A stretch of DNA of 64,000 bases from Chaetoceros tenuissimus. Taxonomy: Eukaryota; Bacillariophyta; Thalassiosirophyceae; Chaetocerotales; Chaetocerotaceae. A model generated the notes under the pieces. That model searched no databases and had not been told where the DNA came from. It was given only the letters and a program-made list of their open reading frames with translations. Position 1 is the stretch's first letter. Each line of letters begins with the position of its first letter. Shown piece by piece: positions 43,826-54,028 of the stretch. Location: contig BLLK01000069.1 in NCBI GenBank assembly GCA_021927905.1, forward strand, positions 310,001 through 374,000. The letters are read 5' to 3'. The position numbers and the translations under genes were made by a program.

Positions 43826-45628
43826 CTAAACTTCAGAGACAACTTTCAACACAGACTTCCAAAATCCCAAGTTAGGATTATTTCTTCGACATCTTGCAAG
43901 TCTTGGCCTGATATAGATTGCTGCATTAATCATTCCTTGAAGTGGCAGCAAGAAAGTGTCGAAGAAAACCAAAACATAAAAGTTTTTGCTCACAGCCAAC
44001 TCAGTTATTCTTTGTAGAGTTGGAAAGAGCCAGGTGATGTAAAAGGCACACACGTATAGCATTCCTTGAATCGCAATCTGTCTCGACTTTGAAGCTTGAT
44101 TGTATCGAGACCTCTGACTACTTCTCAAGGACCCATTCTCCGAGTTACGTGAAGAGACTCTACTCCAAAGGCGTTTTGCAGATTTAACTATAGAACTGTC
44201 TCTCCCAAACATTTTCTTCTCTGACATTTTGGATGCTAAGTTTTCGTCATTATCCTCTCCACATGCAACTTCGACAGAGCCTGCGAAAGAAACACCTCTT
44301 TCGCGTCCGTTTCGTGCTTGAGGATTATCGGAGTTATTGCGGTCGAATGATTCTTCGAGGTTGGGTAAAAAGTCTTCGCTTTCATACTCATTGATAGCTT
44401 CTTCATCTTCGAATGCATTGTCTAGAGAAAGGTCATCGTCTTCCTCATTTGATCCACATGAAGAAGAGACATCACTGTCATTGTCATTAAAATCATGACC
44501 ATTTTGTTCGTCACTTTTTCCTCCTGCTTCTTTGGAATCTTCATAGTCGACTAGTTCCTCCTGATTACTAGTCTTGTTTTCATCTAGAGAGGTATTCTCA
44601 TCTTTCTCTGAACTACCCTCCTCGTCGTGGCCTTGAGACTTCATCATCTTAGCTCCACTCTTCTTCAAACTTCTCCAACCTTCAGTAGGAACATCATCTG
44701 ATATTTCTTTAGTAGTCTTAATACCACTGTTTCTCAGAGCTCTCCAGTCTGCCTCTGCAGATGATGTAGCGGAATTATGCGAATCAGGTGTAAATTCTTT
44801 AGTAGCACTGACACCACTCTTCTTCAGAGCTCTCCAGTCTGCCGTTGCAAATGATACAGATGAATTGTTTGCATCGTTGTTGCTAATAGATGCTGACAAT
44901 CGAGAAGTTGAATTTGAAAGTCCGGGAGGACTACAAATACTTGCTCTAACCATTGCGGTAGAATATCTATATCTTTCCATATTTTTCTCGTTCTCCTTCA
45001 TTTTCCGGAAAAGGAGTACCATGACGGTTGTCACAAAAGCAACTGTCAGCCATACAGGTCCAAACAGGAACATCCACTGGAAAATGCGAAAGTTCTTCTG
45101 AGCATTGGTCGGTTCCTCCCCTTCCGGCACATCTGGCAAAATCCAACAAAGCCAATCGACATTTCCATACATATCAAAGCTGAGAGCTATGGAAGAAGAT
45201 ACTATGGCAAAAGCGATGGGAATGATGTGAAACCATTTTTCGATCTTGCGTATCTTACGATCGGACCAATTTTGGTGAATAGATAGGAGATAATACCAAG
45301 CAAGGGTTCCATTGTATAGAGGACTGGCAACAGCAAAGTTAGTGAAGAAGCCTGACAAGGAGCATGTGGCTTTACTTCCACTTGCCATAAAGACGGGCCC
45401 AAGTCCTCCGACCTGACCTTTCGGGATGAGCCATGTACCAGTAAAGTAATTCAAGGAAGCAATGATATCGCAACATGAGAGTCCAAACATGATTCGATGA
45501 TATACATCTTTACGCTTCTCTGGAGACGAAGCCACCTTTCGGATGATTATCGAGGATCCAAGTATAGACAATAAAGCAGGAAACTTTGGAGCTATTGCAA
45601 TAATTTTGGATTTGTAATGGCTACTCAT
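43826..45628 (-). CDS. G-protein-coupled-receptor-like seven-helix protein with long third loop
   Basis: 600 residues from the ATG at 45628; the frame extends 11 codons upstream only to a TTG. Five N-terminal helices (LLSILGSSIIIRKV, IMFGLSCCDIIASL, FFTNFAVASPLYNGTLAWYYL, HIIPIAFAIVSSSIALSF, WMFLFGPVWLTVAFVTTVMVLLF) and two C-terminal helices (MLYVCAFYITWLFPTLQ, LVFFDTFLLPLQGMINAAIYI) give seven. The pattern fits Git3/cAMP-receptor-like fungal and protist GPCRs. An intracellular loop of roughly 300 residues separates helices 5 and 6. It is acidic and Ser-rich and contains three copies of a DWRALKKSG-like motif. Downstream signalling is inferred only. Confidence 0.8.
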   Translation of the reverse strand: MSSHYKSKIIAIAPKFPALLSILGSSIIIRKVASSPEKRKDVYHRIMFGLSCCDIIASLNYFTGTWLIPKGQVGGLGPVFMASGSKATCSLSGFFTNFAVASPLYNGTLAWYYLLSIHQNWSDRKIRKIEKWFHIIPIAFAIVSSSIALSFDMYGNVDWLCWILPDVPEGEEPTNAQKNFRIFQWMFLFGPVWLTVAFVTTVMVLLFRKMKENEKNMERYRYSTAMVRASICSPPGLSNSTSRLSASISNNDANNSSVSFATADWRALKKSGVSATKEFTPDSHNSATSSAEADWRALRNSGIKTTKEISDDVPTEGWRSLKKSGAKMMKSQGHDEEGSSEKDENTSLDENKTSNQEELVDYEDSKEAGGKSDEQNGHDFNDNDSDVSSSCGSNEEDDDLSLDNAFEDEEAINEYESEDFLPNLEESFDRNNSDNPQARNGRERGVSFAGSVEVACGEDNDENLASKMSEKKMFGRDSSIVKSAKRLWSRVSSRNSENGSLRSSQRSRYNQASKSRQIAIQGMLYVCAFYITWLFPTLQRITELAVSKNFYVLVFFDTFLLPLQGMINAAIYIRPRLARCRRNNPNLGFWKSVLKVVSEV

Positions 45629-46698
45629 GATTAATGGTTTGGACTGCTTCGTCAGTGTCAATTGTATGTAATGAAACTTCTAATTACTCTTAGGAACCTA
45701 AGAATTATACAAGATACTGTCCCACTAGCTAGATGTTATTATTTCCGATCTCAAATTCAGATTCCAGTCTTCTCACTTTTTTCACCGTGCTTTTTTGCAA
45801 GGAAGAAAGAAAGAGGAATACATGGCACTTTATTGAACTAGAATCATATTAAAATGACATGGGACAGCTAAACTCATGATAAAATGACATTTGACTTTCA
45901 GTTGCGGCGAAATTACAGAGCATGTTTCTCGAAGATGACGAAATTCGCTTCTCACTTTGACGCTTCTCACTTTGATCGTTTCAAATCTATCATCATTCTT
46001 TGGAGGAATATGTTTTGGATAGAACTACCTTCAGCCTTCCCACTTTAGAGAAGTAAAATATATTTCGAACTGATTTCTAATTGAACAATAGACTTCCTAT
46101 TGCACGAGGAAAAGGAATACATGACACTTTATTTAGCTAGAAATATAAAAATGAATGACAATTGAAATCACAGAGCAATGGTTCTCAGTTCTCAAAGATG
46201 ATGTAAGGTGGTAGGCTTTCTCAACTTTGATCGTCTGAAAACATAATTCGTTTGCTTCCCACTTTGAGAAGCAAGGAAAATAAATAAAAAATATTTTCAA
46301 CTGGTTTCCAATTTCAATTGCTAGAGGAATGTCTAAATGTTTTTATTTCGTCCGACTTCTCGAACTTGCTCTACGATGAATGTAGTACTCAACTACTTTG
46401 AAATTTTTTTCTTTGACAAACTTATAAATATAATATGGTACAATACGTACCTTATGGTAATCCAAAACATAAATACATACCAGCTACCCTACCAATGGAT
46501 TTTTACATTTTTATTTTCTATTTAGCTAGGTAACTAGATCTTTCTCTCTAAAATCCAAAGAGTAACGTCCACAACGATGTAACGACAAAACAGTTTTTCC
46601 ATCTCACGTTTTCTTCTCTTTCCACTTTCCAATGTATCATAGCTTCTTTTGTTCTTTTGAATACTTCCTCAAGATCACATTCCATCAAAAGCAAAGCA
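45629..46698. other. Intergenic region with degenerate direct repeats
   Basis: No gene supported. Two related units, about 45813-46090 and 46110-46322, share GGAATACATG.CACTTTATT, CACAGAGCA, ACTTTGATCGT, CTTCCCACTTT.GAGAAG and ACTG.TTTC.AATT in the same order. Confidence 0.5.
45813..46322 (+). repeat. Two degenerate direct repeat units of about 210-280 bases
   Basis: Five short blocks occur in the same order in both units (about 45813-46090 and 46110-46322), with indels between them. No inverted ends or coding capacity were seen, so the origin is unclear: an old local duplication or remnants of a non-autonomous element. Confidence 0.5.
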
Positions 46699-48762
46699 AT
46701 GAATAAGGAGAACAAAGTATCCAGAATCAAAAGGGTCGCACCTCACGAATTAGGAGGAATCCTGGCCTCCTTGTCTCTTCAAGAACACAACATTCAATCC
46801 TGTCAGACTCCTCAGCAACCAACCAAACACAACCAAGATGAAAACTCGGTCCCTAAAAGAGTCAATGTAAGGGAAACCTCATTCATGAGTCCCTTGGAAA
46901 CTCCATCATTTCAAAGTCCCATGATTCGAAAAAAGAGTCACCAGAAGAGTCCTGAATCTTTGCATGGTAAAAGTGACAGTAGTACGTTTGCTAGTCAAAG
47001 TACCAATCGTAGCAGTGTTAATAGTAGTGCAGCAGAAAGTAGTCCTTTGGCAAATACAACCACTTCGCAGACGACTATATCCGCTTCGTCGACTCTTTAT
47101 CAAGAAGTGGATAATGATTCAAATGATGAAGATTATAGTCAAGGCAGCAGTGAAGACAGTACGAATGTCAGTGATGAAGACTTGGACAGTGATGCAAGTT
47201 ACATTGTCAAGGAAGACTATGTTCCCTATGGACGGCAAGTTCAAGAAAATTCAGATTCAGAAGCATCTTGTGGTTCGGAACAATATGATGAAAGTGAAGA
47301 CGTTTCTGAATTTGATTTTGGACCAGACCAAGACGAGGATGAGTCCATTGTAGACTCTGTAGCAACAGAATCTATAGTAGTAGAAGCTACCATCCTCTCC
47401 AAGAATGATTCTTCTTCCTGTAGTGACGAAAATGATGAAAGTATCGTTGTTGCAGTTGCGATTGAAGATAATGATTCTCTATCTTTATCAAAAAGCCGTT
47501 CTTTATCCCTTATGAAACGATCTTATAGTCACATGAGTTCCTCTGAATCCAACATGTCATCTTCTATGCCATCGCATCATGCACGTCAACTTTCCAATAC
47601 TTCACTCGTGTCTTCACTTTCTTCCACCAACAAGGTACGAAAAGGAAAATGGACACTTGGATCATGTATAGGACAAGGATCGTTTGGTACAGTCTACGAT
47701 GGAATGAATCACTTGACTGGAAAACTCATGGCGATCAAATGTATGAAACTTCCATCTGGTTCCAATACTACAACTCGGGAATTATTACATGATATTCGAT
47801 CCGAGATTACTTTGATGAAGTCTTTTCATCATGTGAATATTGTCAGGTATTTAGGTTGTGAATTGCAAAAAGATACCTTGTATGTGTTTCAGGAGTGGGT
47901 ACCAGGTGGGAATCTGACCTCCTTGCTGGAGAAATTTGGATCTTTTCCAACACCGGTTATTCAAAGTTATCTTTTTCAAATTTTGTCAGGGTTGCAGTAT
48001 TTGCATGAAAAGAATGTCTTGCATAGGGATATCAAAGGAGGAAACATTTTGGTCAATGATGAAGGAATTGTCAAGTTGGCTGACTTTGGAGCGAGCAGAA
48101 CTTTTGTCACTGATTCCAATGGAATTTTGATGGAGGGTGAAGATTCCATGGCAAACATGACTATTCGAGGCACTCCTTACTTTATGGCACCTGAAGTCTT
48201 TCAAGAATCATATGGAAGAAAAGCAGACGTTTGGTCTTGTGCTTGTGTAGTTTATCAAATGTGTACAGCTCATGTACCATGGAGAAGTTTAGGAATCAAG
48301 AGTCCTGTCAAATTGTTTATGCATATTCAAAATAGTGAAGGGTTGCCTCCTTTCTCAAATGATGAAAGTGAAAATGATTTGGACATTCACGAGTCTCTTT
48401 TAGATTTGATGAAGCAATGCTTTGAACGCGATCCAACGAAACGTCCATCTGTACAGAGTCTCCTTGAACACGATTTCTTTCTAGAGCATGACAACTGTGA
48501 GCACTCCGAAGTTGGATCTACGTTGGGAGATGATAGCTTACCAGGAGCATCTGTCATTGCAGGGAGGCCTTCATTCTCTTCATTTTCTCCTATGCAACTA
48601 GCGAAGCTCAAGAGAGGTAGAGTTGATGCTGAGGTCCACCACGACAGAAAGCATCGCGATACAAAGGTTCAACATGATCAGAGTGGTTGGCCTTCATGGG
48701 CAAAGAATTGTAAAGATAGTGAAGATACAAACAGTGAATATGCTAATCCATTTGCTAGCTAA
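46699..48762 (+). CDS. MAP kinase kinase kinase, MEKK/STE11-like
   Basis: 687 residues from the ATG at 46699. The frame continues upstream only to a TTG at 46657. The N-terminal ~310 residues are low-complexity acidic and Ser-rich (many SSS, DED and EDxD runs). The kinase domain spans about 312-600: GSCIGQGSFGTVYDG, the AIKCM lysine, HHVNIVRYLG, HRDIKGGNILV, DFGAS and GTPYFMAPEVF, with WSCACVVYQM. HRDIKGGN and the GTPYFMAPEV segment are typical of STE11/MEKK enzymes. It presumably activates a MAPKK in the cytosol. The C-terminus is short and basic with no further domain. Confidence 0.88.
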   Translation: MNKENKVSRIKRVAPHELGGILASLSLQEHNIQSCQTPQQPTKHNQDENSVPKRVNVRETSFMSPLETPSFQSPMIRKKSHQKSPESLHGKSDSSTFASQSTNRSSVNSSAAESSPLANTTTSQTTISASSTLYQEVDNDSNDEDYSQGSSEDSTNVSDEDLDSDASYIVKEDYVPYGRQVQENSDSEASCGSEQYDESEDVSEFDFGPDQDEDESIVDSVATESIVVEATILSKNDSSSCSDENDESIVVAVAIEDNDSLSLSKSRSLSLMKRSYSHMSSSESNMSSSMPSHHARQLSNTSLVSSLSSTNKVRKGKWTLGSCIGQGSFGTVYDGMNHLTGKLMAIKCMKLPSGSNTTTRELLHDIRSEITLMKSFHHVNIVRYLGCELQKDTLYVFQEWVPGGNLTSLLEKFGSFPTPVIQSYLFQILSGLQYLHEKNVLHRDIKGGNILVNDEGIVKLADFGASRTFVTDSNGILMEGEDSMANMTIRGTPYFMAPEVFQESYGRKADVWSCACVVYQMCTAHVPWRSLGIKSPVKLFMHIQNSEGLPPFSNDESENDLDIHESLLDLMKQCFERDPTKRPSVQSLLEHDFFLEHDNCEHSEVGSTLGDDSLPGASVIAGRPSFSSFSPMQLAKLKRGRVDAEVHHDRKHRDTKVQHDQSGWPSWAKNCKDSEDTNSEYANPFAS

Positions 48763-49161
48763 ATACATTACATTCACTGCGAGGTTGGACAAATGCAGAT
48801 AAATCTAGAAACTATTACGAGTAGTCTAAAGCTACATGTTTATTTTAAAATAGCTATTCGCCACATGTTAGGATCAGGCCACTTCTTCAATCTCACAATC
48901 ATATATCAATTGAATTTTGAAATTGCATCTAAAAGTGTTGGTCGGAGTATCGGTCATGTCAGTTTGGCTTCTCATCTCTCCTCTTGGTGTGATGGTGTTG
49001 ACATCATCGGGCTTCGCAAAATTTGGCATTATTTGTGAGACTCCGTCCAAAATGAAAAAGTGATGTGGGAGTAGAGTATACAAAAACAACTCATAAAACA
49101 GCAAAATGTTTTCCGATACGATTAGATCTTTTATGTTGTAGAATTATTCATAGTCCCCATC
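48763..49161. other. Intergenic region
   Basis: 399 bases between co-directional genes. The short ORFs on both strands (48793-49104) look like shadows. Nothing else seen. Confidence 0.45.
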
Positions 49162-49896
49162 ATGGTAACTTCGATCGCTTCACAATTCTTGGTACAACCT
49201 CAAAGGATTGCATCTCTAATGAAATGGGACTCATCTAAAGCTTTGATGGCTTTAAATATTTCTCAATCATGTATAGACCTTGCTATAGCGCAAAATCCAA
49301 CTTTGAAGAAAATATATGCCCCCTCGCCAAACTATGAATCTTTCAAGATTGATTTGCCTCTTCCTCTTGGTAGGATGAAAGGTAGCAAAGACAGCGTGAA
49401 TACAAGAGAGAAGAGAAAGAAAGCGTTGAAGAAAATCGCAAAAGAAATTCAAGCAATTGCAGATGAAAAGAGAGTTTGTGGTTCTGTAGTCTACTTACCC
49501 ATTTCCTTTCAAGGTAGAATGGGAGAAGGAGTTGGCCATACTATGTATGTCCTTGATGAAATTGCCAATACTTCAAAGGCAATCTGTAGATCTCGCCCGT
49601 ATGCATTTGTAAATTACACGCGGAAAATAGATTTAGATGATTTTGAAGATGCTTTTGGTCGCGTTGCCAATTATGCAAGGAAGAAAGATGCACCAAATAC
49701 CAAATTCTACAGTTCCAAAGACGCATGGAATACCCAACAAGCTTTGGATACAAGTAACCAAAACTCTGCCGAAGCTATGCTAAAGAAGTTTACAAATGAG
49801 CACTTGGAAAAAACAAAAACTAAGTCATCAATGCCATCTTGGTACGACGATCATGCCTTTGATGATTATTGCTTAGAAGAGAAAATGTATTTGTAA
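49162..49896 (+). CDS. YqgF/RuvX-like RNase H-fold protein, divergent (tentative)
   Basis: 244 residues. Two segments recall the YqgF (RuvX) family: an opening strand ALMALNISQSCIDLAIAQNP, where the catalytic Asp of ALDxG would be Asn, and a later GSVVYLPISFQGRMGEGV resembling the (V/I)VGLPL..DG..G turn that precedes a helix. An organellar-looking N-terminus (SIASQFLVQPQRIASLMKW) is possible. The C-terminus is charged with no recognised domain. If the assignment is right, the missing acidic residue implies loss of nuclease activity. The alternative is an unrelated hypothetical protein. Confidence 0.55.
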   Translation: MVTSIASQFLVQPQRIASLMKWDSSKALMALNISQSCIDLAIAQNPTLKKIYAPSPNYESFKIDLPLPLGRMKGSKDSVNTREKRKKALKKIAKEIQAIADEKRVCGSVVYLPISFQGRMGEGVGHTMYVLDEIANTSKAICRSRPYAFVNYTRKIDLDDFEDAFGRVANYARKKDAPNTKFYSSKDAWNTQQALDTSNQNSAEAMLKKFTNEHLEKTKTKSSMPSWYDDHAFDDYCLEEKMYL

Positions 49897-50104
49897 TGTG
49901 CAAATAAAAAATATGTAAATAAGAGAGTATAGTCTTGTTATGTAACATTATCATTTGAATTGAATCAACTGACTTTCAAAGTTGCACAATTAAAAAAAAA
50001 TGCTGTTTTTGGCTTTTGTCGGTCTCTGTCTATTTGAGTTACCAAATAGTTGAGTTCATATTTTTAACAAGTTATGAATGGTACAACCAAAACTTCATAG
50101 AAAA

Positions 50105-51754
50105 CTACAACTTCATTCCAAATTGATTCTCAAAAAGTGCCATAACGTCTTGAAGACTTTTATCACCCTGATTTGCTTGCTCCCAAAAGTTCAAAATAGC
50201 AGCAGGTTCCATTTCTCGAGTTGCTTCAGTACATAAAATTCACAGCATCAGCTTCTTTATTCCTATAGCTATAATAACGATTATAAATGAAAGGATGGCA
50301 AAGTAAACCTTACCTTCCAATGCCATCATTTGAATGGAGCTGTAGTCCATTTTCAAAACACTAGGATTTGTTGGATACATAACACAGATCAAAAGATGTT
50401 CATTGGTTGTTTTGTCATGCATTCCTCTGATACTTGCAAGGAAGCCATGGATATTCTCCTCATAATGCGCAGTTCCCTTATCACAAGCAAGAAAAGATGG
50501 TTCTTCTGGTCTATCACCTTCATAGTATCGCTTCGTAATACCAATCTTGAAATATGGAGGATCTTGAAGTGAGGGTGGCAATGCCCCTGTATTGCCGTCA
50601 TCTGCTTTAAAATTGAGTTCTAGAACAAGGTCCTTTCGTTCCAAACCTGTTTCTTCCATTTTTGCACTCATCGCACGGACTACGTCGCGAGCGTGTTTAC
50701 GAAGAAAGGATTGCACCAATGCATTTCCAGTTTTCTTCGCCTTACTCATGGATTTATCCATAGGAGTACAAGACTTTTTGTGCACTTTCCAATCTTTCGT
50801 CTGACATTCACGGGAACAGTAAAACGCTGTCTTGCACCTGCCACACCTTTGAAAGTCATCACCAGTCTTATTACAATATCTACAAGAGTTTTTCGCTTGT
50901 TTCACGACACCGTCGCTGATGCTAGTTGCGACTTCATAAATATTGCGTAGAGTGGACTGAATCTGTGCATGTTTATTTCTTGGATGTCCTTCTGTCCCTT
51001 GAATAATTCCTTCCAACATATCCCCACATGGTGTACCTCTAATAAATCGTTTGCGAAGTAAGTCAGTGCATTGTTGCAAACTTTCCAATATTTTCACTCT
51101 CGACATATTGACCATATTATGATTCCAGGTAGGTGGACAAGTACAACAGTTCAAATAATGAATAAGAGCTCCACAAGATTCCATTTTCGTAAAGAGTTTT
51201 TGAATCTTCTCTACACACCAACCATCTTCGTGATTTTGTAAACACGCAAGCAAATTTGTAAAGGCACTACAATAACTCTCAGCTATACCGTCGCAAGGAA
51301 GACGTGGCTGTGCGGACATGAACTCGGCCATTGTCTGAAGAAGTTTCTCTTCATATATAATTTCCACAAAAGGGTAATGCCGGAATGTACAGCCTAAGTT
51401 GACAAAGATACGCTCATCAAAATCTTCGTCGCGCCAAGTACCTGCACGGTTGTATTGTGTACGAATCTCTAAAACCCATTGCATGAAACTTATCCATGCA
51501 GCAAGTTCTTCATAAGATGTCTGCTCTACAATAGATTCGGACGCATTTGCAAAGAGCGCCCCAAACATGTTGATGTTCCCATTGAGGTGTCTTTTCACTT
51601 CTCCATTGATTTTCTTTTTTGCCATTTTCTTGACTGCCTTGAGAGTCTTTGAAAAGGGAGGAAAATTAGGTTGAGTCAGATATGCGTCTGCTCCATGAGG
51701 TGTATTGAGATCAACGGTCCTTCCGTCTGTTAAAGTGCACATGTATCTCTCCAT
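50105..51754 (-). CDS. MYND zinc-finger protein
   Basis: Two exons, 51754-50314 and 50223-50105, give 519 residues. Residues about 290-330 form an MYND finger: CRYCNKTGDDFQRCGRC, then FYCSRECQTKDWKVHKKSC, with all zinc ligands in place. The N-terminal ~280 residues are helical and unassigned. The C-terminal domain (about 340-470) has ELNFKADDGNTGALPPSL and ICVMYPTNPSVLKM. Reading through the intron would give a false hydrophobic tail. Splicing the GTAAGG donor to the acceptor at 50224 instead adds 39 residues (ATREMEPAAILNFWEQ...NQFGMKL) in phase. MYND fingers bind proline-rich peptides. Confidence 0.85.
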
Positions 51755-52432
51755 GGTTAATATCTCTTTATTTGAAGAATAGGACTTGTTCTATTTTTAT
51801 AGAATATCTATTGCTCGTGCAACAAAAAGGTTCAACGATGTTGTGTTGAGAAGAAGAATGAGAAAAAGAAGAGAAAGAGATGAGAAAAGCCCGCGCCTAA
51901 GCTAAATTTATATGAACTATGACATTATTAAACATGGCAAAGAAGAAATGTAACTGTTGAGAGATATAGATGCTCAATTTGCCATCCTTTGCTTTATAGA
52001 AATAGGGAAGCATACCATATGTATTTTTACAAATGCAAGCAATATTCAAGCGTTAAAACTTCTGCCCTTTTCTCACTATTATAAGTCGAGCGTTAAGAAA
52101 AGATACAATGGATGAATATTTGTTTTTGAAACATCTGGACGTTACTGCTAGACTAAAGCAAATTAAAGAAATGATAACAATATCATGTATTAATTTGTTT
52201 TTGAAACATCTGGACGTTACTGCTAGACTAAAGCAAATTAAAGAAATGATAACAATATCATGTATTTTAATATCTTTTTAATTTTAAATAGGATGAAAAA
52301 CACCCATTTCTACTTCTACTGTTTATCGATTTTGTTCGTTCTAAATTTTCATGACAAAAGAGGGCGACATAATATATTCCCCCGAACTCTAAACTCTCTT
52401 TTCACCATTCAAATAACATCATGTTCAAAGTT
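51755..52432. other. Intergenic region with a 75-bp tandem duplication
   Basis: No gene seen. The upstream flank of the MYND gene carries a GAGAAGAAGAATGAGAAAAAGAAG-like purine tract at about 51849-51880. The tandem duplication is listed separately. Confidence 0.5.
52118..52266 (+). repeat. Perfect tandem duplication of a 75-bp unit
   Basis: Unit 1 begins near 52118 and unit 2 near 52193; both run ATTTGTTTTTGAAACATCTG through GATAACAATATCATGTATT without a visible mismatch. It is noncoding and recent. Confidence 0.85.
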
Positions 52433-53569
52433 TTAAGAATCCCAATTTGCATTTTCATCGCATCCTGCACTGGCATTACAAGCATGACAACAGTTACTGA
52501 GAACATCTCCTGAGCAATACATGAATTGACGTTTGTTTGTATTTTGAACATTTGAATTTTTACACAACCACTTGCAATCTTGTTCCGAACCGTTTACATT
52601 GAAAGTAAATGCCCTTTTATCAACACACATTGTTGGAGAGGAAGATGGTGTCTTTGTTGGAGCTTTTGAAGGGGAGGTGGTTGGTGCAAACGGAGCTGCA
52701 GAAGGAGAAGGCGAGGGTTTGATGCTTCGTGTAGGAGTTTCCGATGGTCTGTTGGTAGGTTTGAATGAAGGGAGTGCTGAAGGATGATCCGATGGGCTAG
52801 ATGATGGAAGAAGACTTGGTTCCAATGATGGGAGAGCTGAAGGTGAATTTGATGGACTGCTCGACGGAAGTTGAGAAGGTTCTGAGGAGTGTAGAGGTGA
52901 TGGTTTCGAACTGATTGATGGTTTGCCTGTGGGACTTGCAGAAGGAACTTGCGACAAGGATGGAACAACACTAGGTTGCATAGATGGACTGTCAGAAGGT
53001 GAACTGGTGGGTGTCATAGTTGGAAACGGAGACGGCATAGGTGAAGGTGGTCGGGATGGAGAAGTTGTTGGTGTGACTCCTGTTGGAGAACTCGTTGGTG
53101 CAGCTGAAGGTGAAATTGTTGGTGTTGAAGTAGATGCCGCAGCTCCAGCTTCAGCCTCATCTCCTGTACATGCACATGTTTGAGCACATGAAAGTAGTTG
53201 CTCTTCTTTTGCACAAAACTTGTTCACTCTCGTCTCCATCTGTTTATCATTTGAAATAATCCATTCACAATTTCTCTCGTTTCCATTCTTGAGAGTAAAT
53301 GTATGTCCAGCCGTATTCTGATAGGAAACGGATGGTGATTTCGAGCATGCTTCTGGACAATTTTGAAACACATCAGCATTAAAACGACGGTGTGTGGAAA
53401 CACAAAGTTTGTTGACTCTCTTTAACCTTTTACCCACCCAAGCACAGTTCTTCTCAGTTCCCTTTGGAGTAATGAATGTGAAATCAGGATCGTCCATACA
53501 TGCTGCATTGATGCATGCTGGCAGAGACAAGGCTACGAGCCATACAGATGATCTTAGGAAAGAGATCAT
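52433..53569 (-). CDS. Secreted Cys-rich, Pro/Ser/Thr-rich protein (wall or matrix)
   Basis: 378 residues with a signal peptide (MISFLRSSVWLVALSLPACINA). Three copies of a Cys-rich module flank a linker of about 170 residues. Modules 1 and 2 occupy residues about 24-135: CMDDPDFTF, NCAWVGKR, CPEAC, and then FTLKNGNERNCEWI with SCAQTC. Module 3 is at 318-372: CVDKRAFTF, DCKWLC, NCCHAC. The linker is built from PS/PT repeats (SPSDSPS, SPTGKPS, SLPSSSP-like), a classic O-glycosylated extracellular spacer in diatoms. The C...F....C.W...C..C module also occurs in the M11 protease tails. Extracellular matrix or frustule association is inference. Confidence 0.82.
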   Translation of the reverse strand: MISFLRSSVWLVALSLPACINAACMDDPDFTFITPKGTEKNCAWVGKRLKRVNKLCVSTHRRFNADVFQNCPEACSKSPSVSYQNTAGHTFTLKNGNERNCEWIISNDKQMETRVNKFCAKEEQLLSCAQTCACTGDEAEAGAAASTSTPTISPSAAPTSSPTGVTPTTSPSRPPSPMPSPFPTMTPTSSPSDSPSMQPSVVPSLSQVPSASPTGKPSISSKPSPLHSSEPSQLPSSSPSNSPSALPSLEPSLLPSSSPSDHPSALPSFKPTNRPSETPTRSIKPSPSPSAAPFAPTTSPSKAPTKTPSSSPTMCVDKRAFTFNVNGSEQDCKWLCKNSNVQNTNKRQFMYCSGDVLSNCCHACNASAGCDENANWDS

Positions 53570-54028
53570 GGTTGATCGTTGTATGGAATGATATCAAATG
53601 AAGTGTAAAGAGGTTGAATGAATGATGGTGTTGGCGAATTATTTTGTTCTTCAATTTGTGTTCTGATCAATACGTTGTGTGACAAAAATATGAGAATTTT
53701 GGAGTTCATATCATACTAATATAGCCAATTTCGGAACAATATTGGAAGATTTGACATAAAATTGTAAATCTACTTCCGTTAGAGAAATTAGACTGTAGGC
53801 TGTCCGGGGCGTCCTTCTCTCGTCCGAGCTCTTGCACCCTCTCATCTTTCTTCATACTTTTTTCTCTCATTGCTCATCACTTCATCATGTCTTGCATATC
53901 TTTTGCATGTGGTCTATTGATGCAATGCAAATAATTAGTCACGACGCTAAATCTTGTTTCATTCCAATTTTATATATCATCTTGCACACATAATAGTAGA
54001 GTAGCGAGATCTATCTAGATAGAGAAAT
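53570..54028. other. Divergent intergenic region
   Basis: 459 bases between divergent genes. Nothing beyond AT-rich flanks and a TCTATCTAGATAGAGA near-palindrome at about 54010-54025, just before the TTL-like start. Confidence 0.45.

Noticed and set aside
50240-50320. Hydrophobic C-terminal tail on the MYND protein
   Set aside because: It arises from reading through a GTAAGG donor. Splicing to 50223 gives a soluble, in-phase C-terminus.
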